64,000 nucleotides of DNA from Liolophura sinensis (taxonomy: Eukaryota; Mollusca; Polyplacophora; Chitonida; Chitonidae). Position numbers and translations under genes: made by a program. Position 1 is the stretch's first letter, and each line of letters opens with the position of its first letter. Below the pieces are notes generated by a model that saw only the letters and a list, made by a program, of their open reading frames with translations, did not search any database and was not told the DNA's origin. Shown in pieces: positions 18,501 through 31,271 of the stretch. Where the stretch lies: assembly GCF_032854445.1 (NCBI RefSeq), contig NC_088300.1:76313966-76377965 (forward strand), in the 5' to 3' direction.

Positions 18501-19895
18501 TGAATAAAGAGAAGTTTGTCCTTTTTTAACCACAAATATCCAAACAATTTATTTTTTGTAACAATATTACTAACAATAATTGATATAAAAATAGCTGGTC
18601 TTAATGTTACTTTAAACACACAAAGCATATTTTCTTTGACATAAATATAAAATAAAATGGGAATTTATGCTTTATAAGGCTCCTTGCTCCTTTCTTTTAT
18701 CATTTTCATTTTTGAAACGTAACAGGTAATTGCATTGGGTACCTACATAAAGGAGACCCAACTAGCAATACATGAATGTAGAAAAGTCTTGTAAATTACC
18801 AAAATATGCATGCTTATTAGCAACCCTTGCATTAGGAAAACCTAACATGAGAGAGATCTTTTATTACAAGCCATCTCTAGCACAGAAAGAATTTATCATT
18901 CTCGCACCTGTACTTGAAAATCAGAAATGTAAACAGACCTGAATTTAATCACCAGAAAGCTCCACAATAACAAGTGAACAGAAAGTACACACAGCATTTT
19001 GGAAAAGCACAGTAGGGAATGATTTTGATGTTTGCAAAGTTAAGGATGTACACTGCTCCTTGAAAACTCATCTTCCATTAAATCTGACAATGGGTGTGGC
19101 TACAAAATAGTATTATACACAGTAATTGCATACACATATGTACGGTACATGCACAGATGTACATAGTAAGCACATGTAAATATCTTACTTAAGTGGCCAC
19201 TCACTATTCTCAATTTCTGACCTGTTGCTTACGGTTTTACAAGTTCTATAGTAACACCTAACACACAAGTAGCATAACTCTGAAAAAAGACTTCACTGTG
19301 ACTCAATATTTCGGCATTTTATTTGGCCATCATCAGGAGAGTGATGTAACACCTAATCATAGTCTGTACATGCATGTCACTGTGAGCAGAACATACACAT
19401 CATACATGAAACTGCAACATACAACAGACTTGGTGCCATGCAGACTTGTCATGTGAATGTCCCAATCCAACCAAATGCACCTGTTATAAGAGCAAATCTG
19501 GGGTTGTTTTGTGAAGGGAAGTAGCCTCCTTCAGCGGAAGAGGGATTACCTGTTGGCCAGGGAATAGGGCTTACTTTAGATCTAAGGCCAACTGGATTTG
19601 TTATTTTTTTCCAGAACCATGTATACCTTCTGTCTACTCTGCTTCTGAAAGCTAGTAAAAGCTTTGGGAATCAAGCAGGAAAGGAAGAACTACCAGAGGA
19701 CTTTTTCCCAATTCCATAAGCTCCAAATCGAGCCAGCCATTAGCAACGAGATATGCGTGTATCACAGCTGCTAGACATGCTAACATGAATTATCACTGTG
19801 GCAAGAGGGCTTAGACTGGAGAACTAATCAACAAGCACCAATTATACAACACATTTAAGTTTTCTCCTCCATCTATCTGGTGGTAACCACCAGCC
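15501..19895. other. AT-rich region, includes the 3' UTR of RNF139
   Basis: No coding exon seen. The part next to 19896 must hold the 3' UTR of the minus-strand RNF139 gene. Several TTTATT motifs (AATAAA on the minus strand), for example around 17332-17345, could be its polyadenylation signal, but none can be chosen by eye. Homopolymer A/T runs are frequent. Confidence 0.45.
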
Positions 19896-22614
19896 TTAGC
19901 TGATACTGCCATCTGTGTTATATTGAGTATTTATGTCTGTTTTCAAATGATCATTGCTCCTTTCTGTCTGTGTGTTAAGATGTGAACTAGCTGTGTTACC
20001 TGTGCCTGGGGAACTAGCCATACCCTGAACATACTCTAGACTGGAGCTTGGGGGGGTTGAGTCTGTATGGCTAGAATGACCCAATATCACAGGTGTATCT
20101 GTTCTCACACATTCCTCATCAGCTCCAGAGGATTGCATATGGTCTGAGAAGTGTTGAGCCAGTATGAGCTCTGCTTGAGCTATGACCACCTCTTCCTCCA
20201 GCTCAAAGTCCTCCCAGCTCGTCTCCTCCTCCTCCTCTTCCTCTGTCTCCCTCTGCTCACTCTCAGCTGGAGTATTATTCTCGTCTCTCCTTCCTGCAGG
20301 GAGTCTCTGTTCCCCACCCTCACTCCCAGCCCTGGACCCATCTGGACTAGAAGGCGAGTCCAGCTCATTCTGCTCTGGGGCATAGATCAGTTCGTGACAA
20401 AGAGGACAGCGATCTTGGACATACAGCCATTTCCGCAGGCACACTCCATGGAAAAAATGACGGCAGCGCGTAATTCGTGCAGAGTTCAGTTCTGAATAGC
20501 AAATAGCACATATATCATTTACCTCCTCCAGTTGCTCTCTACTGGCCTCTGGCAAAGAGTTAATTTTTTGAACGGCAGTTCGACGCTTTATAAATATCTG
20601 CCAGCCTTTTTTTGCTTGTAACCATATGTTAAAATATGCATGAATACACATCATTATGGCACGGATTGTTCCACCGGACTCAAAAATCATAATCCAGCCG
20701 CCATTACAAAAGAGGAAAATGCCAAACAGAAATTCAATAGTACTGCCTGCAGATTTGACATAGTACACATAATCATCAAGTTTCTCCCAGAATCCATCTC
20801 GGTAAGCATCAATCAGGAAGAGCAAATACACCATGAGAGAAAATGCGACTTTAATGATGACCTCTACACTAAAAGCTGTTACTGCTAACAGCCATGTGCT
20901 GACAGAATTGTCTGACCATAGATAAAACAGCAGCCAGGCAGGGAAAATTACCAAAAATAAGCACATAGTCAATACTCGAACATGGCGACTGACTGACTGA
21001 TTTCTTGAAGCACTCAAAGACAGCAGTAATGGATTGACCATGCTGTGAACAAAGTGCAACAAGGCTGTAAACAGAAGACAGAAATTACGGTAAAGTCGGA
21101 CCAGACGTTTCTCGGGTTCCAGGCTTGTCAAGCCAGTTTGTAGGGCTAGAATGAAGAATAAAATGGCAGACACTGTTCCCATGTTCTTGTCTTCTTCATT
21201 GTTGGAACAAATGCAGAAAGCCATGAATATTCCAATGTAATGAGCTATGTAAGAAACAAGACTGGTTAGTCCCAGCACAGCAATGATGGTTTCACATCCA
21301 CGGATAAGGGACTGTTTTCCTACCACAGTCCACAAATCTGCATTGAAATAGTCAATTTCACCACTTTCTAGGTATGTCTCATACATTTCCACCCAGGCAT
21401 AAAACACTACATGGCAGGCACATCTTGTCAACCAAAATGTCTGCAGCACAACTGGAATGTGAAGACGAATCCATTGTCCTTCTATGAAGACCTGAATACC
21501 ATAGGTGCGGATAGCTTGTGATCCCAGACTATAGCCATCTGAGAGGCTTCTCACAATGTAAGGATAGTACAGAAACAGCTCCACTAGCATGTACACTGTT
21601 GGTAAGCCCACAGCCAGAAGAGGCAACTGCCAAGATAATCCTACTTCTGCTCCACAGATGATGGGCAATGTCAGTGATATATACACACTACCTTGGAACA
21701 TAGAAACTCCCATAGGACTGTTTCGCATCATTCTGAAAAGTGGGCCTTGTGATCGCAGAAGAACAAATATAAGTGCCAAGCTCAGTTGTATTGCAAAATT
21801 CATGCCAAAGTTGCCTCGTTGTTGATTTCCATTCTCACTATGTGAGGCACTAATAACAGTCATTTTGTTTATCAGGTACCAGGCACCCGTTGCCTCTGGT
21901 TGGTCAGCCAAAGATGCTTTGCTCTCTACCAAATACTGCAGATTCCACCAAGCAGAAACACAGAGAATAGCTGTAGACACCAAATAGTTGTAAACATCTA
22001 GAAGTTGTTTCGCACTCAGACAAAATAGCGCCAAAGCTGCTATAAAAGCTGTAACAGAAAAGAAAATAGACTAGAATAGACTATTCACATGATATATTTG
22101 ACTGACCTTGTCCTAAATTCTGACTTCTGAACCCATATCCCACAAGAAACGTTAAGTTTTGTGTTCATAATTAACATTAATTTATCTAGTGTTCAAGCAC
22201 AAAACTAGATAAATCTGGCCTGAAGATATCACATGCCTTCCAGTATTGTACTTCTGACTTTAACATACTGGTATGAAATGTTCAGTATAACTCTAGTTTT
22301 AGATTACACTCTGTAGTAAAGATGTGCTCAGGAAAACGTCTGGATATGATTTTAAACTTACAAATTCACTTTAAAAGTTCCCATTTACATGTGCATATGG
22401 ATTTTGTTCCATTCAACAGCTGTAGACTTTGATGTTAAAAAAGTCAATATTACAGACACTTACATACAGACACAGCTATAGTCAGCAAAGGGATGCTTGT
22501 TGTTATAATGGGTAATGTGAAGAAGGATCCATTCAGCACAGAGTCCATAACAAACAGTGGTGGCACACGGAGAACTACATCGGCTATAGGCAAGATCGGC
22601 TCCCGCCAGGACAT
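19896..22614 (-). CDS. RNF139: E3 ubiquitin ligase RNF139 (TRC8)
   Basis: Multi-pass ER membrane RING ligase; vertebrate TRC8 acts in sterol-linked and quality-control degradation of ER proteins. Two coding exons: 22614-22464 and 22048-19896, joined in phase 1 (donor TAT|GTAAGT, acceptor ttacag|CT), giving about 767 residues against 664 in human. The N-terminus has the family's VVLRVPPLF stretch. About a dozen hydrophobic segments follow, including the signatures ALQTGL and EKLDDYVYYV and the helix after AYFNIWLQAKKGW. A RING-H2 finger spans about residues 564-601 (CAIC, CRHFFHGVC, CPLC). The tail of about 165 residues is longer than in vertebrates and strongly acidic (run of eight E plus SWEDFELEEE). 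An upstream in-frame ATG at 22677 would add 21 residues; I chose 22614 because it brings the start near LRVP, but this is open. It stands head to head with RNF145. Confidence 0.93.
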
Positions 22615-24283
22615 GGTTGATTGGTTTAGACAACTGTCTACATCAGCTATCACCTTCAAAGAGTTTGATATGCTCACAAACTGTCGTCTGCAAGCTTATG
22701 CATGTTGTTTTAATATGGTCTACTGGATACGTCAAGCAAACAGTCACATATCCATACCATAATCCAAGATCATGTACTATGATATGGTACGTTCCAAAGC
22801 CAAGACAATGCCCAAGTGCAGCAAAAAGCACAATTATATGTGATAAACGAAGCTCGCGATGGAATGTCAAAGATGTTGTTGTTGCAACTGTCAGAGGCGG
22901 CGTGACATGTTTCGAGTCACTGGAAGCAGAACAGGGTCTCTCTAAGTGATTCGTCTTCTAAAATGAAAATTTGTTCTAAGTTACTTCAGCTATTAGCAAT
23001 ACCATTCCACTCCATGACATGAATAGGGAATAACAGTTAGGTACAATTATACAGGCGTTGACGAGTGATGTCTTCTGATGTTCCGGAAGTACGTTTCGAA
23101 AATTCTATTGGAGCATGCGTACTTCCATTAAAGTTTATGTCGTGGGAGAGTGAACGTGGAGCACTCCGAGCAAAATGTTTATCGTTGCAGAAAGATAGTT
23201 ACAATATTTCAATGGTGCTTTGCGTGCGGTAAGCAATAGCGACGAATGCTGTCATTAACATTGTTTTGGGCTCTGCTAGTCCTTATTTAGAATGTATGCC
23301 GTTCATCTTTGGTCATGTGGCAGTGACGCACCTCAGTGGCTGTCACACTCCCACAGCCTAGCAGCCGGTCAGTGATCATCAAGTGATCTACATGTACGCT
23401 GTAATAGCACTGTGTGTCCCCCAGCCAGGTTGGATAATGATAAAATTGGGTGGTCAGGTAGTTCACGAAGCCAGGTGATTTCATACTTAATATCAACAAC
23501 AAAATTCAAGCCGCCGAATGCGTTGGCCATATGTAAATTTACATGGTTAGCTGTGCCACATTCGCTAGGTGTGATTTGTGGTATGAACCAGTCAAAAATG
23601 AAAATTGCACAAGGGGTATTTCTTACTGTTGCACAACATGCAGCATATGGAATGCATTTTTATTTGATCAGTTCAATTCAATGATTCGGTAAAACATATC
23701 AAATAGCATGAAGTTCTATGAATGCAGCTTAGGCCTTTCATATCATACAGAAAGAAAATGCTTCAGTGGATTAGAGCAGGAACTGGATTGGTTAAGAGTT
23801 GATGGGCTGTGTTTAGTGTGACACCTTATTAGAATGAGCTATAGCCTTCAGTAGATTGTTGTTGACAGTGAAAACTTACATGTACATGTGATCTCAATTT
23901 TAGTTTTGAGTTAATCAATCAGTATGCCTGTCAGTGTTTCACTAAACTCAATGAATAAAAGGATAAAGACAAAAGAATTTGAAGCATACAGTATATAACC
24001 TTTTTTAGAGTAATTCTAACACCTATCGTCAGATTGGCCACAATACACAGTGCTTAAAAATGCCCTTGTCACATTATTCATTGTCAGCTTAATGAAATCA
24101 CTCTGGAAACATACTGGAATCTTAGCTTCTGTTATAAGAGGTGGAAGAAGTATTCTATGGATTACATGTATCATGTATTGAGATCGGTCATGTCTTATTT
24201 GAGTTTTAATCCTTATGGACTAGGCAATCCTTAATTAACCAGATTCTGTTCCCTGCATTGTTTCCAGTCAGCTGTTACAGAAG
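22615..24283. promoter_or_regulatory. Shared upstream region of RNF139 and RNF145
   Basis: Spacer of about 1.7 kb between the two divergent start codons, expected to hold both promoters and the 5' UTR exons. RNF145 has a plausible 5' UTR acceptor just before its ATG (gctgttacag|AAGATG), so its first exon is non-coding and lies upstream. An ETS-type site, CCGGAAGT, is at 23083-23090. GGAAGTACG at 23085-23093 is mirrored by CGTACTTCC at 23118-23126. No TATA box is evident. Confidence 0.5.
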
Positions 24284-26548
24284 ATGAATGTCATCTCGAG
24301 CAAGATTCCACGGGAGAAGGTGGAGCGGGCTGTCAGTGTGGTACTGCGGGTGCCGTCACTGTTCATCGTGGAGGTCTGGTTCAGAGCTGATCCTCACAAG
24401 GCCATAGATGTCAAGACTAAAGACGTGGAACTTATCATCACTTGTGTTTCCTACCTAGGTGTGTAACATGTAGCTCATCTGTTGGAACGCTAATATTTCC
24501 ACATTTATCCTACACCACACCGAAATTAGTTTTGCTATTTGATTTTGATGCTTTAAAAAACTCTTTGGGTTTCACGTTTTTTCTAAGCCTTTCATATATG
24601 GTGGATGTGCTTGAAATATACAGTTGAGAATGTTTAAATTGTTCATGCCATTGTATTGTACATGTAGTTTTCATGCAAAATATGCTTCTTAAACTTGAAT
24701 GCTTTTAATATGAACCTATTGATTAATTCTTTTTAAAATATCTTTATTGTCCTTTGTTTGTATCTAGCCCTGGTCCTGGCAGTCACTCTAGCAACCTTAC
24801 CCCTGAAGAAATTGGTCAGCTTCTACATGTATTTAGTGAGCAGCCTGCTTCTTCTTGGAGCTCACTTCCTCTCACAGTCCTTTGTGGCCTCGGAGCAGCA
24901 TGCGATGGAAGTAGGCCCCATATCTGTGCTGGATGACAAGGCTTCCTTGCAGCGATTGGTTCTTCACTTGGCAGCACAGTGCTTCATAGCTGCTCTCATC
25001 ACATATTTAATAGAAATCAAGACATGGACTAAATATGCCATGTTGGTGTATGCCGCTCCCATGCTAGCACGGCTTGCAGGGTTACCTGCCCTTGATTTAC
25101 CTGCTATTCACAGTTTTTCAACGGCCTTTACAATTTTCCTCTACATGATTTTTATGTTCAACAAACTAGGCTTCATGCTGGACTTTGCCAAAGATGGAAT
25201 GAGTCAGGTGTTGGTGGCCCTACGAGCGTTTGGCTGGATGCCTGTCCTGGTGGCCTTCTGGCACATGATAATGCTGCCTGCGCAGCTACTGCTCTTCTGG
25301 CTGATCCTGTTTGCCACCCAGCTGTACGTCTACCTGTCCTCGGAGAACCATCCGGTGGTACAGGAAGGCTGGGTTATCCTGCTGCTAGCCAGTATTGGGG
25401 AATGTTGTGCCACGCCAATCAGCCTATTTGCACTCTGTGTCACCATCTCCTATGCCTCTTATTTCATCCTTACACTGACAAAGATGTACCTTCAGGGATG
25501 GGATGCCATGTTCCACGATAATGATATAATGCGTGGCTGGACAGAAGGGTTCACTATGTTGCTGATCGCTGTCCAGACTGGGTTGCTTGACCTGCGTCCC
25601 CTCCAACGCGCCTTCCTGATGAGCATTCTGCTGTTTATTGTGGCCTCGTCCCTCATCCAGTCCATGTATGAAATAACTGACCCCGTGTTACTCACTTTGA
25701 GCGCCTCTCACAGTAGAAGCCATGTCAAACACATCAAAGCCATCACGCTGTGCACTTTTCTGTGGGCCTTCCCATTGTACATGAGCTACAGCATCTGCCA
25801 CTATTTTGACCTTGACTTTTGGCTGCTGGTTATTGTCTCTAGTTGTCTACTGACTTCAGTTCAAGTAGTGGGATCTTTGGTAGTCTATGCATTGTTCATG
25901 TATGATGCTGTGAGACAAGAACCATGGGAACTTCTGGATGATGTGGTATACTATGCCAGGTCTGTGACTCGTGTCATGGAGTTTATCATAGCTGTGTTCA
26001 TTGTATGCTATGGTATCGTGGAATCCCTGTTTGGAGAATGGAGCTGGATAAACTCCTCAATTCTCATCATCCATTGTTACTTCAATGTGTGGCAGAGGCT
26101 TCAATCTGGCTGGAAAAGTTTCTTGCTGAGGAGGGAAGCTGTGAAAATGGTGGGCTCACTTCCCAATGCCACGCCTGAACAGCTACAAGAACTCAATGAT
26201 GTATGTGCTATTTGTTATCAAGAAATGAGCAGTACAGCCAAAGTTACCCCTTGTGGCCACTTCTTTCACGGATTCTGTTTGCGTAAGTGGCTCTATGTGA
26301 AGGACGCTTGCCCGATGTGTCACTACAAACTGTCGCCGAGTTCTACTGCTGGGGGTGGGGATCCTCCTCATTCACACAGAGATGCTCACCCTGGGGGAGG
26401 GGACCAGGAGGGGCTGCTGTTAGTGCCACACCCAGGTGAAGGTGCTGGAGTAGTGGGACACAGAGACAGTGCTTGGGCAGAGCAGACTGAAGGATCTAGT
26501 CAAACCCCTAGTGCTGAGGGTGTGAGGGAGCTTGGAGCAGCGCCTTAA
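24284..26548 (+). CDS. RNF145: E3 ubiquitin ligase RNF145
   Basis: Multi-pass ER RING ligase; mammalian RNF145 takes part in sterol-stimulated breakdown of HMG-CoA reductase and in control of SREBP processing. Two coding exons: 24284-24458 and 24768-26548, joined in phase 1 (CTA G|GTGTGT, tatctag|CC), giving about 651 residues, close to vertebrate forms. The N-terminus carries VVLRVPSLFIVEV. Family signatures in order: LKKLVSFYMYLVS, TEGFTMLLIAVQTGLLDL, ITDPVLLTLSASHSRS, ELLDDVVYYARSV, CYFNVWQRLQSGWKSFLLRR. The RING-H2 finger is at about residues 538-576 (CAIC, CGHFFHGFC, CPMC). A 75-residue Gly/His-rich tail follows. The start at 24284 lies four bases after a likely 5' UTR acceptor. The intron sits at the same place and phase as in the neighbouring RNF139. 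Confidence 0.93.
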
Positions 26549-28450
26549 GTGGGTCACCAGGGTGCTATGTTCAGTGCTCCATTCACACTGATCTCCCAAC
26601 ACTCCTTGACTAGTGCACAACCTTTCACATCAGACCCGCTAATATATGACTCTGCTGAGGACAGTTTGTCCATACTCTCAAGTGGGCTATTCTTGGGTGT
26701 CAGGTATTCTCTGTGTAGCAAGCTATTTTTTAATGAAATTTTAAGCGTGTTTTGATTAGAATGTAGTGGTAATGACAGATTAATGACAGATCATCTTTAA
26801 TAGTGTGAGCATTTCTTAAACTGGGATTAAATTCTGATCAACTTCTGCCTCTTTACTTGAAATGAAACAGAATTAGTTAACCATGTGTCGGTTTGGTATT
26901 TTCAGAGTGATCGTTCTTGTAATTGGCTAAGTTTTTACATTGTGTCTTCCAAGGATGTTCAAGAATCAAATACCATTGATGCCTGTTGCTAATCTTTGAG
27001 TATCAATTTCACAGTACTTAGTTTGATATGTATGAGGAGTGTAAAAATTCATAATTAAGTTTAAATGCAAGAGCCAATGGTAATAACCATATCACGTGAT
27101 CTTTTGCAGGGTAGTCATTTCTTGGCTTACTAGTATTTTATTCCGAATGGTACCTATTCTTGCTGCAAGCTTGTGTTTCCTCCCAGTTCCTCTTAAATGT
27201 TTAACAGGCAAGTGTTTTTGATTATTATAAGCAGCCACTGGTTATTAATATGCATGTTTAAACACCTGCAAGATATTTTGTGTAGGGCCTGTTAAAATAA
27301 AGAAATTACATACAGTTTTTCTTCTTGGAAACAAGATGCATTATCACTGAAATGAAGACTTTGCAAAAGTCTACAGGCAATAAAAAGTCGATTTTATAAC
27401 GCTGACGAAAGCCTGGCACTGCGCTTCTATAAAAACACACGATAGGCTGGGCAGTTGATTCCATTCAAGATCAGTGCATGTGATTTGAAATCATCTCATC
27501 CAAGTCTTGTTTTGTTGCCTGACCCATAATATGACGGCACTACGATGGATTATTTTGTTTATTTAGATTTCATGGGAACAATGGAGTGTCTTTCATACGG
27601 TACATAAAATGACATTAATTTTTCTTATTTTTGTGCAATCTTGGGGTCGTGAGAATAGAAATATCCATCATAGACATGGAGAAATAATTCTTATAGATCC
27701 GTCTTTGTACATAGCATGGCAGCAACTCTTCAACACACATGTAGAAAACAGAGGTTAATAATTACACTAATTTGTTAAATGTTTATACATAAAACTTAGT
27801 TCCACATGTTCAAGTGTATAATTATACCTGTAACCAAACAGTGCCTTGATTATAACTTTTAAACTTTGTGTACATTTATGCAAGGTGCTACACATACTTT
27901 GTAATAAAAAACTTGTTATATGGTGTATTGGACAATATTATATGTATGATTGAACTCTTATGTTCATGATCTTCATCCAATGCCAAATTATATGTATAAA
28001 TTCTTAAGTATTACTCATGCTTTCATCGCTAACTGTCAGATAGGTGGAATGTTTTTCATAACATTGCTGTAGACTACGTTCATAATATTAACCTGTGATT
28101 TAAAATCTTCTCCTTCAATGCTTTCAGGACAGGTCTTGTGCCTGATTTTTTGTTGTTTTAAAATGTCGTAGAACATTCAGATTTGTGAGCCGCATTTTCT
28201 CCAAAATATTCTTATAATTTCTGGAAAACTATGAAATGATTCTCTGTTTAGGATAATATTACTGCATGTTTTCATTTGTTATGCAACTTTTTCTTTGTTT
28301 ATTTTATTTGTTATTTGTTATTTGTTGAGATTGTTAATTTGGGAAGTTCTCATTTATGTAATTATTGGTTGTTTAAGAAATCTACTCCTGTTACAAAATT
28401 TATTTTGAAGTAAAAATTGAAAAATTTTGACTTAATAAAACTTACACTTA
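26549..28450 (+). other. Probable 3' UTR of RNF145
   Basis: AT-rich, no coding signal. Candidate polyadenylation signals AATAAA are at 27903-27908 and 28434-28439. The end of the transcript cannot be fixed by eye. Confidence 0.5.
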
Positions 28451-28970
28451 AAAGTTGTTCAGGTATTTGAACTGATACTAATAGCTGTCTCTAGTTGATA
28501 TATTATGGACATAAGTGAAATGCAAATGCTTTCCAGTAAAACATAGATTGAATTACATATTTCAGGTTGTATTATTTCCTATGTAATACATGTAGGTGTT
28601 AAAACAGTTACGTCATGGAAATTATCAGTATTAAAATGAAAGGTTATTGAATGGGCAACTATGTTGTATTAGAGTTTTCTGAGAACAACTTCTCTGCAAG
28701 CTGGAAGTTCAACTCCATACCACACACATCTTAGTTTAAGGATTAGTGTCCAGATTTAGCTACTTGTCCTAGTTAGAAAGATTATAACCTGTTGATACAG
28801 TATGTTACTGGGCCTCTGAGAAACGTACTTATGACTTTAAATCCAACAAAAACAATAGATTTACCACCCTAACTGATCTCCAGCCTCCTACTCTGTAAAG
28901 CTCAGCGGGTGACAAGTCTGGCTGGCCTACATAACCTAAGAATTTGTGTCAAAAAGATGTCATTGTTTAG

Positions 28971-29150
28971 ATGAATTGTAGCTACACAGGAGCAAAAATA
29001 CTGCCCTGTCAATTTGAACCCATAGTGGACGACATTGAAGTTCCGATTTATGACAGTGACATCTCTAGCCAGACCTCAGTTTCTGAGTTTTCAGACGTTA
29101 ACTTTGATCTTTGTCCAGGCATTTCCAACTGCACTGGCAATACGGACTGG
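28971..29150 (+). CDS. Possible first exon of a P2X7-C-domain-like protein
   Basis: An ORF of about 60 codons reads as a disordered acidic N-terminus (LPCQFEPIVDDIEVP, then SSQTSVSEFSDVNF) ending in CTGNTDW. Many invertebrate proteins with the zinc-binding cytoplasmic domain of the P2X7 receptor have such a QFEP and Ser/Asp-rich lead-in directly before an N-x-D-W-C-x-C start of the domain. Here the frame stops at GACTGG TAA, but GGACTG|GTAAGC is a good splice donor, so the next exon would supply the cysteines. I could not find that exon before WDR54. It may be an orphan exon or pseudogene fragment. Confidence 0.3.
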
Positions 29151-31271
29151 TAAGCTATAGTTTACACTGTGTTACAGTGTCGGCCTACATTTCGTGTGTT
29201 TATCAGATTTAATATTTACTATTCTTCCCCTCTGCCGGCTTCACAATAAGTATCATTCTTTTCCCCGAATGATTATAAATTCATACCCGTAAAGATTTAG
29301 GTTTTAGTCAACTGGGGCCCTCATGATGGCCAAAATCAGCTGTAGTTTCTCCTGAAAAACAGTGACAGCAGATACGGCTGTGTGGTGGGTATAAAACCCT
29401 TCTGTTTTGTGCTGTGGATCCAGGCCTTCCTGAGGGCTAAAATCGTTTGGAAAAGATTGGAAAGTTGGTTTGAAAAAACCAACTCAAGGGTCATTCAACA
29501 ATATATTTTCACAACCGTTTCACAAGAACAGCAAACCATTTCGTGGAGAAATTTGATATGCTTGTGGTCACTTTTGTGGCTTTCTTAACACTGAACTAAA
29601 TGGTGAAGCTCTGACAGCTCGTAAAGGTTGGAGACTATGGGTACTGAGTGTTGGCATACAAAATGCATAAACCAAGCCTCATTATCAAGTGATTTTATTG
29701 AGATATTACTCTGATTAATGTACCGTTTTCAATATTTTTTTACACAATTTAACAGTATATACAGTGGTAGCTAATTGTGAATAAATAACCAATCTGGACA
29801 CTAATCATTTAAGAAGTACAGATTTTCAATTCTTCCATGAGACTTACAAATGTATAACATGGAGTTGAAACCAAAGAAGACAGTGTTTGGTTTTATTGAA
29901 GGAAAGACTTGGCTACAGTACAGATATAAGAGGTTTTAAATTTTTGAATTGTGATTTGAGGCTGAAGAAAGAAAACATTCCATGTAGAAGTGTGCTAGTG
30001 CTTTGAACATGCTTGACTGAAAAGAAACTCTTGAAAAGAAAATGTGAACAGAGCAACATATCAAAGGTGTGTGCATTTTATGCCATGCACCTGTCATGTA
30101 TGCATTTTAGTTGTATGTTGTGTGCATTTTTGCAAAATGAATTTATGATATTTTTGCTTGCTACTGCCAGCAGCTGGATTTATCTATATTGTGTGAAGAA
30201 CAGTTTGAATATAGAAGTTTGGATAGTTTCTGCAGTAGCATTCAATTTGGAAACCTGTAGCCCCATGTATTTCATATATCTGTACTCTTATGTGTGGTCT
30301 CAATGTAGTTCTGTTTTGCGGAATAATTTTTACAACTGTCTATAGCTAAATAGGAATAATGTATTTACCATCCGTACCATTACTGCTTTTTTGGTTCAGT
30401 GTCCTTTTATTTATTTTCGTCATCTTTCCAGAATGGTAGTTTAGCATCAATTTTACAAACCAATTCCTGTATGAGAAAATTGCTCAAGAAAAAGCTATTG
30501 ACCAAATGAATAACATTTCTCTGGCTATGCGTCAACACAGAATCATTAAATTAGAGAGATATTACTAGTATAATCTCTTGATGATCTTTAGTCTGGTTGT
30601 TCCAGTTATAAAACATGTTAATCTTGGGTAGGATATAGTGGACAGTACTGTTGTGTACTGATTATGGTTTGATAGTATGAATCATTTAAAACATAGATCT
30701 AGGAAGATAAGGGGACTATACAAGACACGATTTGAAGTCGGTTCATTCGGCGAGATTTATGTAAAGTAGCCTACGAATTTATGATACAATAATATTACTG
30801 ATATGATGTGATGCTGGTTTTATTGTTGATTCAAATATAATTACTGATGTTTTGTCAAAGTGTAAAATTTGACTGATCGCATTTGTACGTGTACATACAA
30901 ATATGACTATACATGTACCTAAGACTTCCTCTCTAAGATAAAACAATAAGAAATCAAAGATTATGAACTTTTGTATTTTTCTTTATTGTGTTCTATTTCT
31001 CCTTGAAGCGTTGTCATATAACCAAGGTTTTGTCAAATCTAGTTTAGTGAAGAGATACAATTTTGTTTGACTGAAAAGAGGGAAGAGAAAACTCTCTCTC
31101 CAGTTGGCCTGAGATTCGACCGTGAACCAGATCAAGGGAGGCAATCTGGTCAGCCAAGGGACGATAATTTTGTTAGTAGTACGCATGCGCGTGTGTTACA
31201 TTTCTCTCGAGTCACCTGTGTATATTGTGTTGAGTTACCAGGGGATAAAATAAGAAGTGGCAGTAGCCGTG
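29151..31271. other. Spacer upstream of WDR54
   Basis: No supported gene. Around 29540-29700 a short stretch looks faintly like old coding sequence with stops, possibly a decayed element; I could not name it. The last 200 bases before the WDR54 start are less AT-rich and hold a likely promoter element. Confidence 0.4.
31181..31192. promoter_or_regulatory. NRF1-like palindromic site before WDR54
   Basis: The sequence acgcatgcgcgt contains GCATGCGC, the core of the NRF1 (nuclear respiratory factor 1) recognition palindrome, about 80 bases before the start codon. Such sites are typical of TATA-less promoters of widely expressed animal genes. Confidence 0.45.

Noticed and set aside
20100-20260. 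Ubiquitin-interacting motif in the RNF139 tail
   Set aside because: The acidic run followed by an Ala-rich helix is suggestive, but the key Ala-hydrophobic and Ser positions of the motif do not fit.
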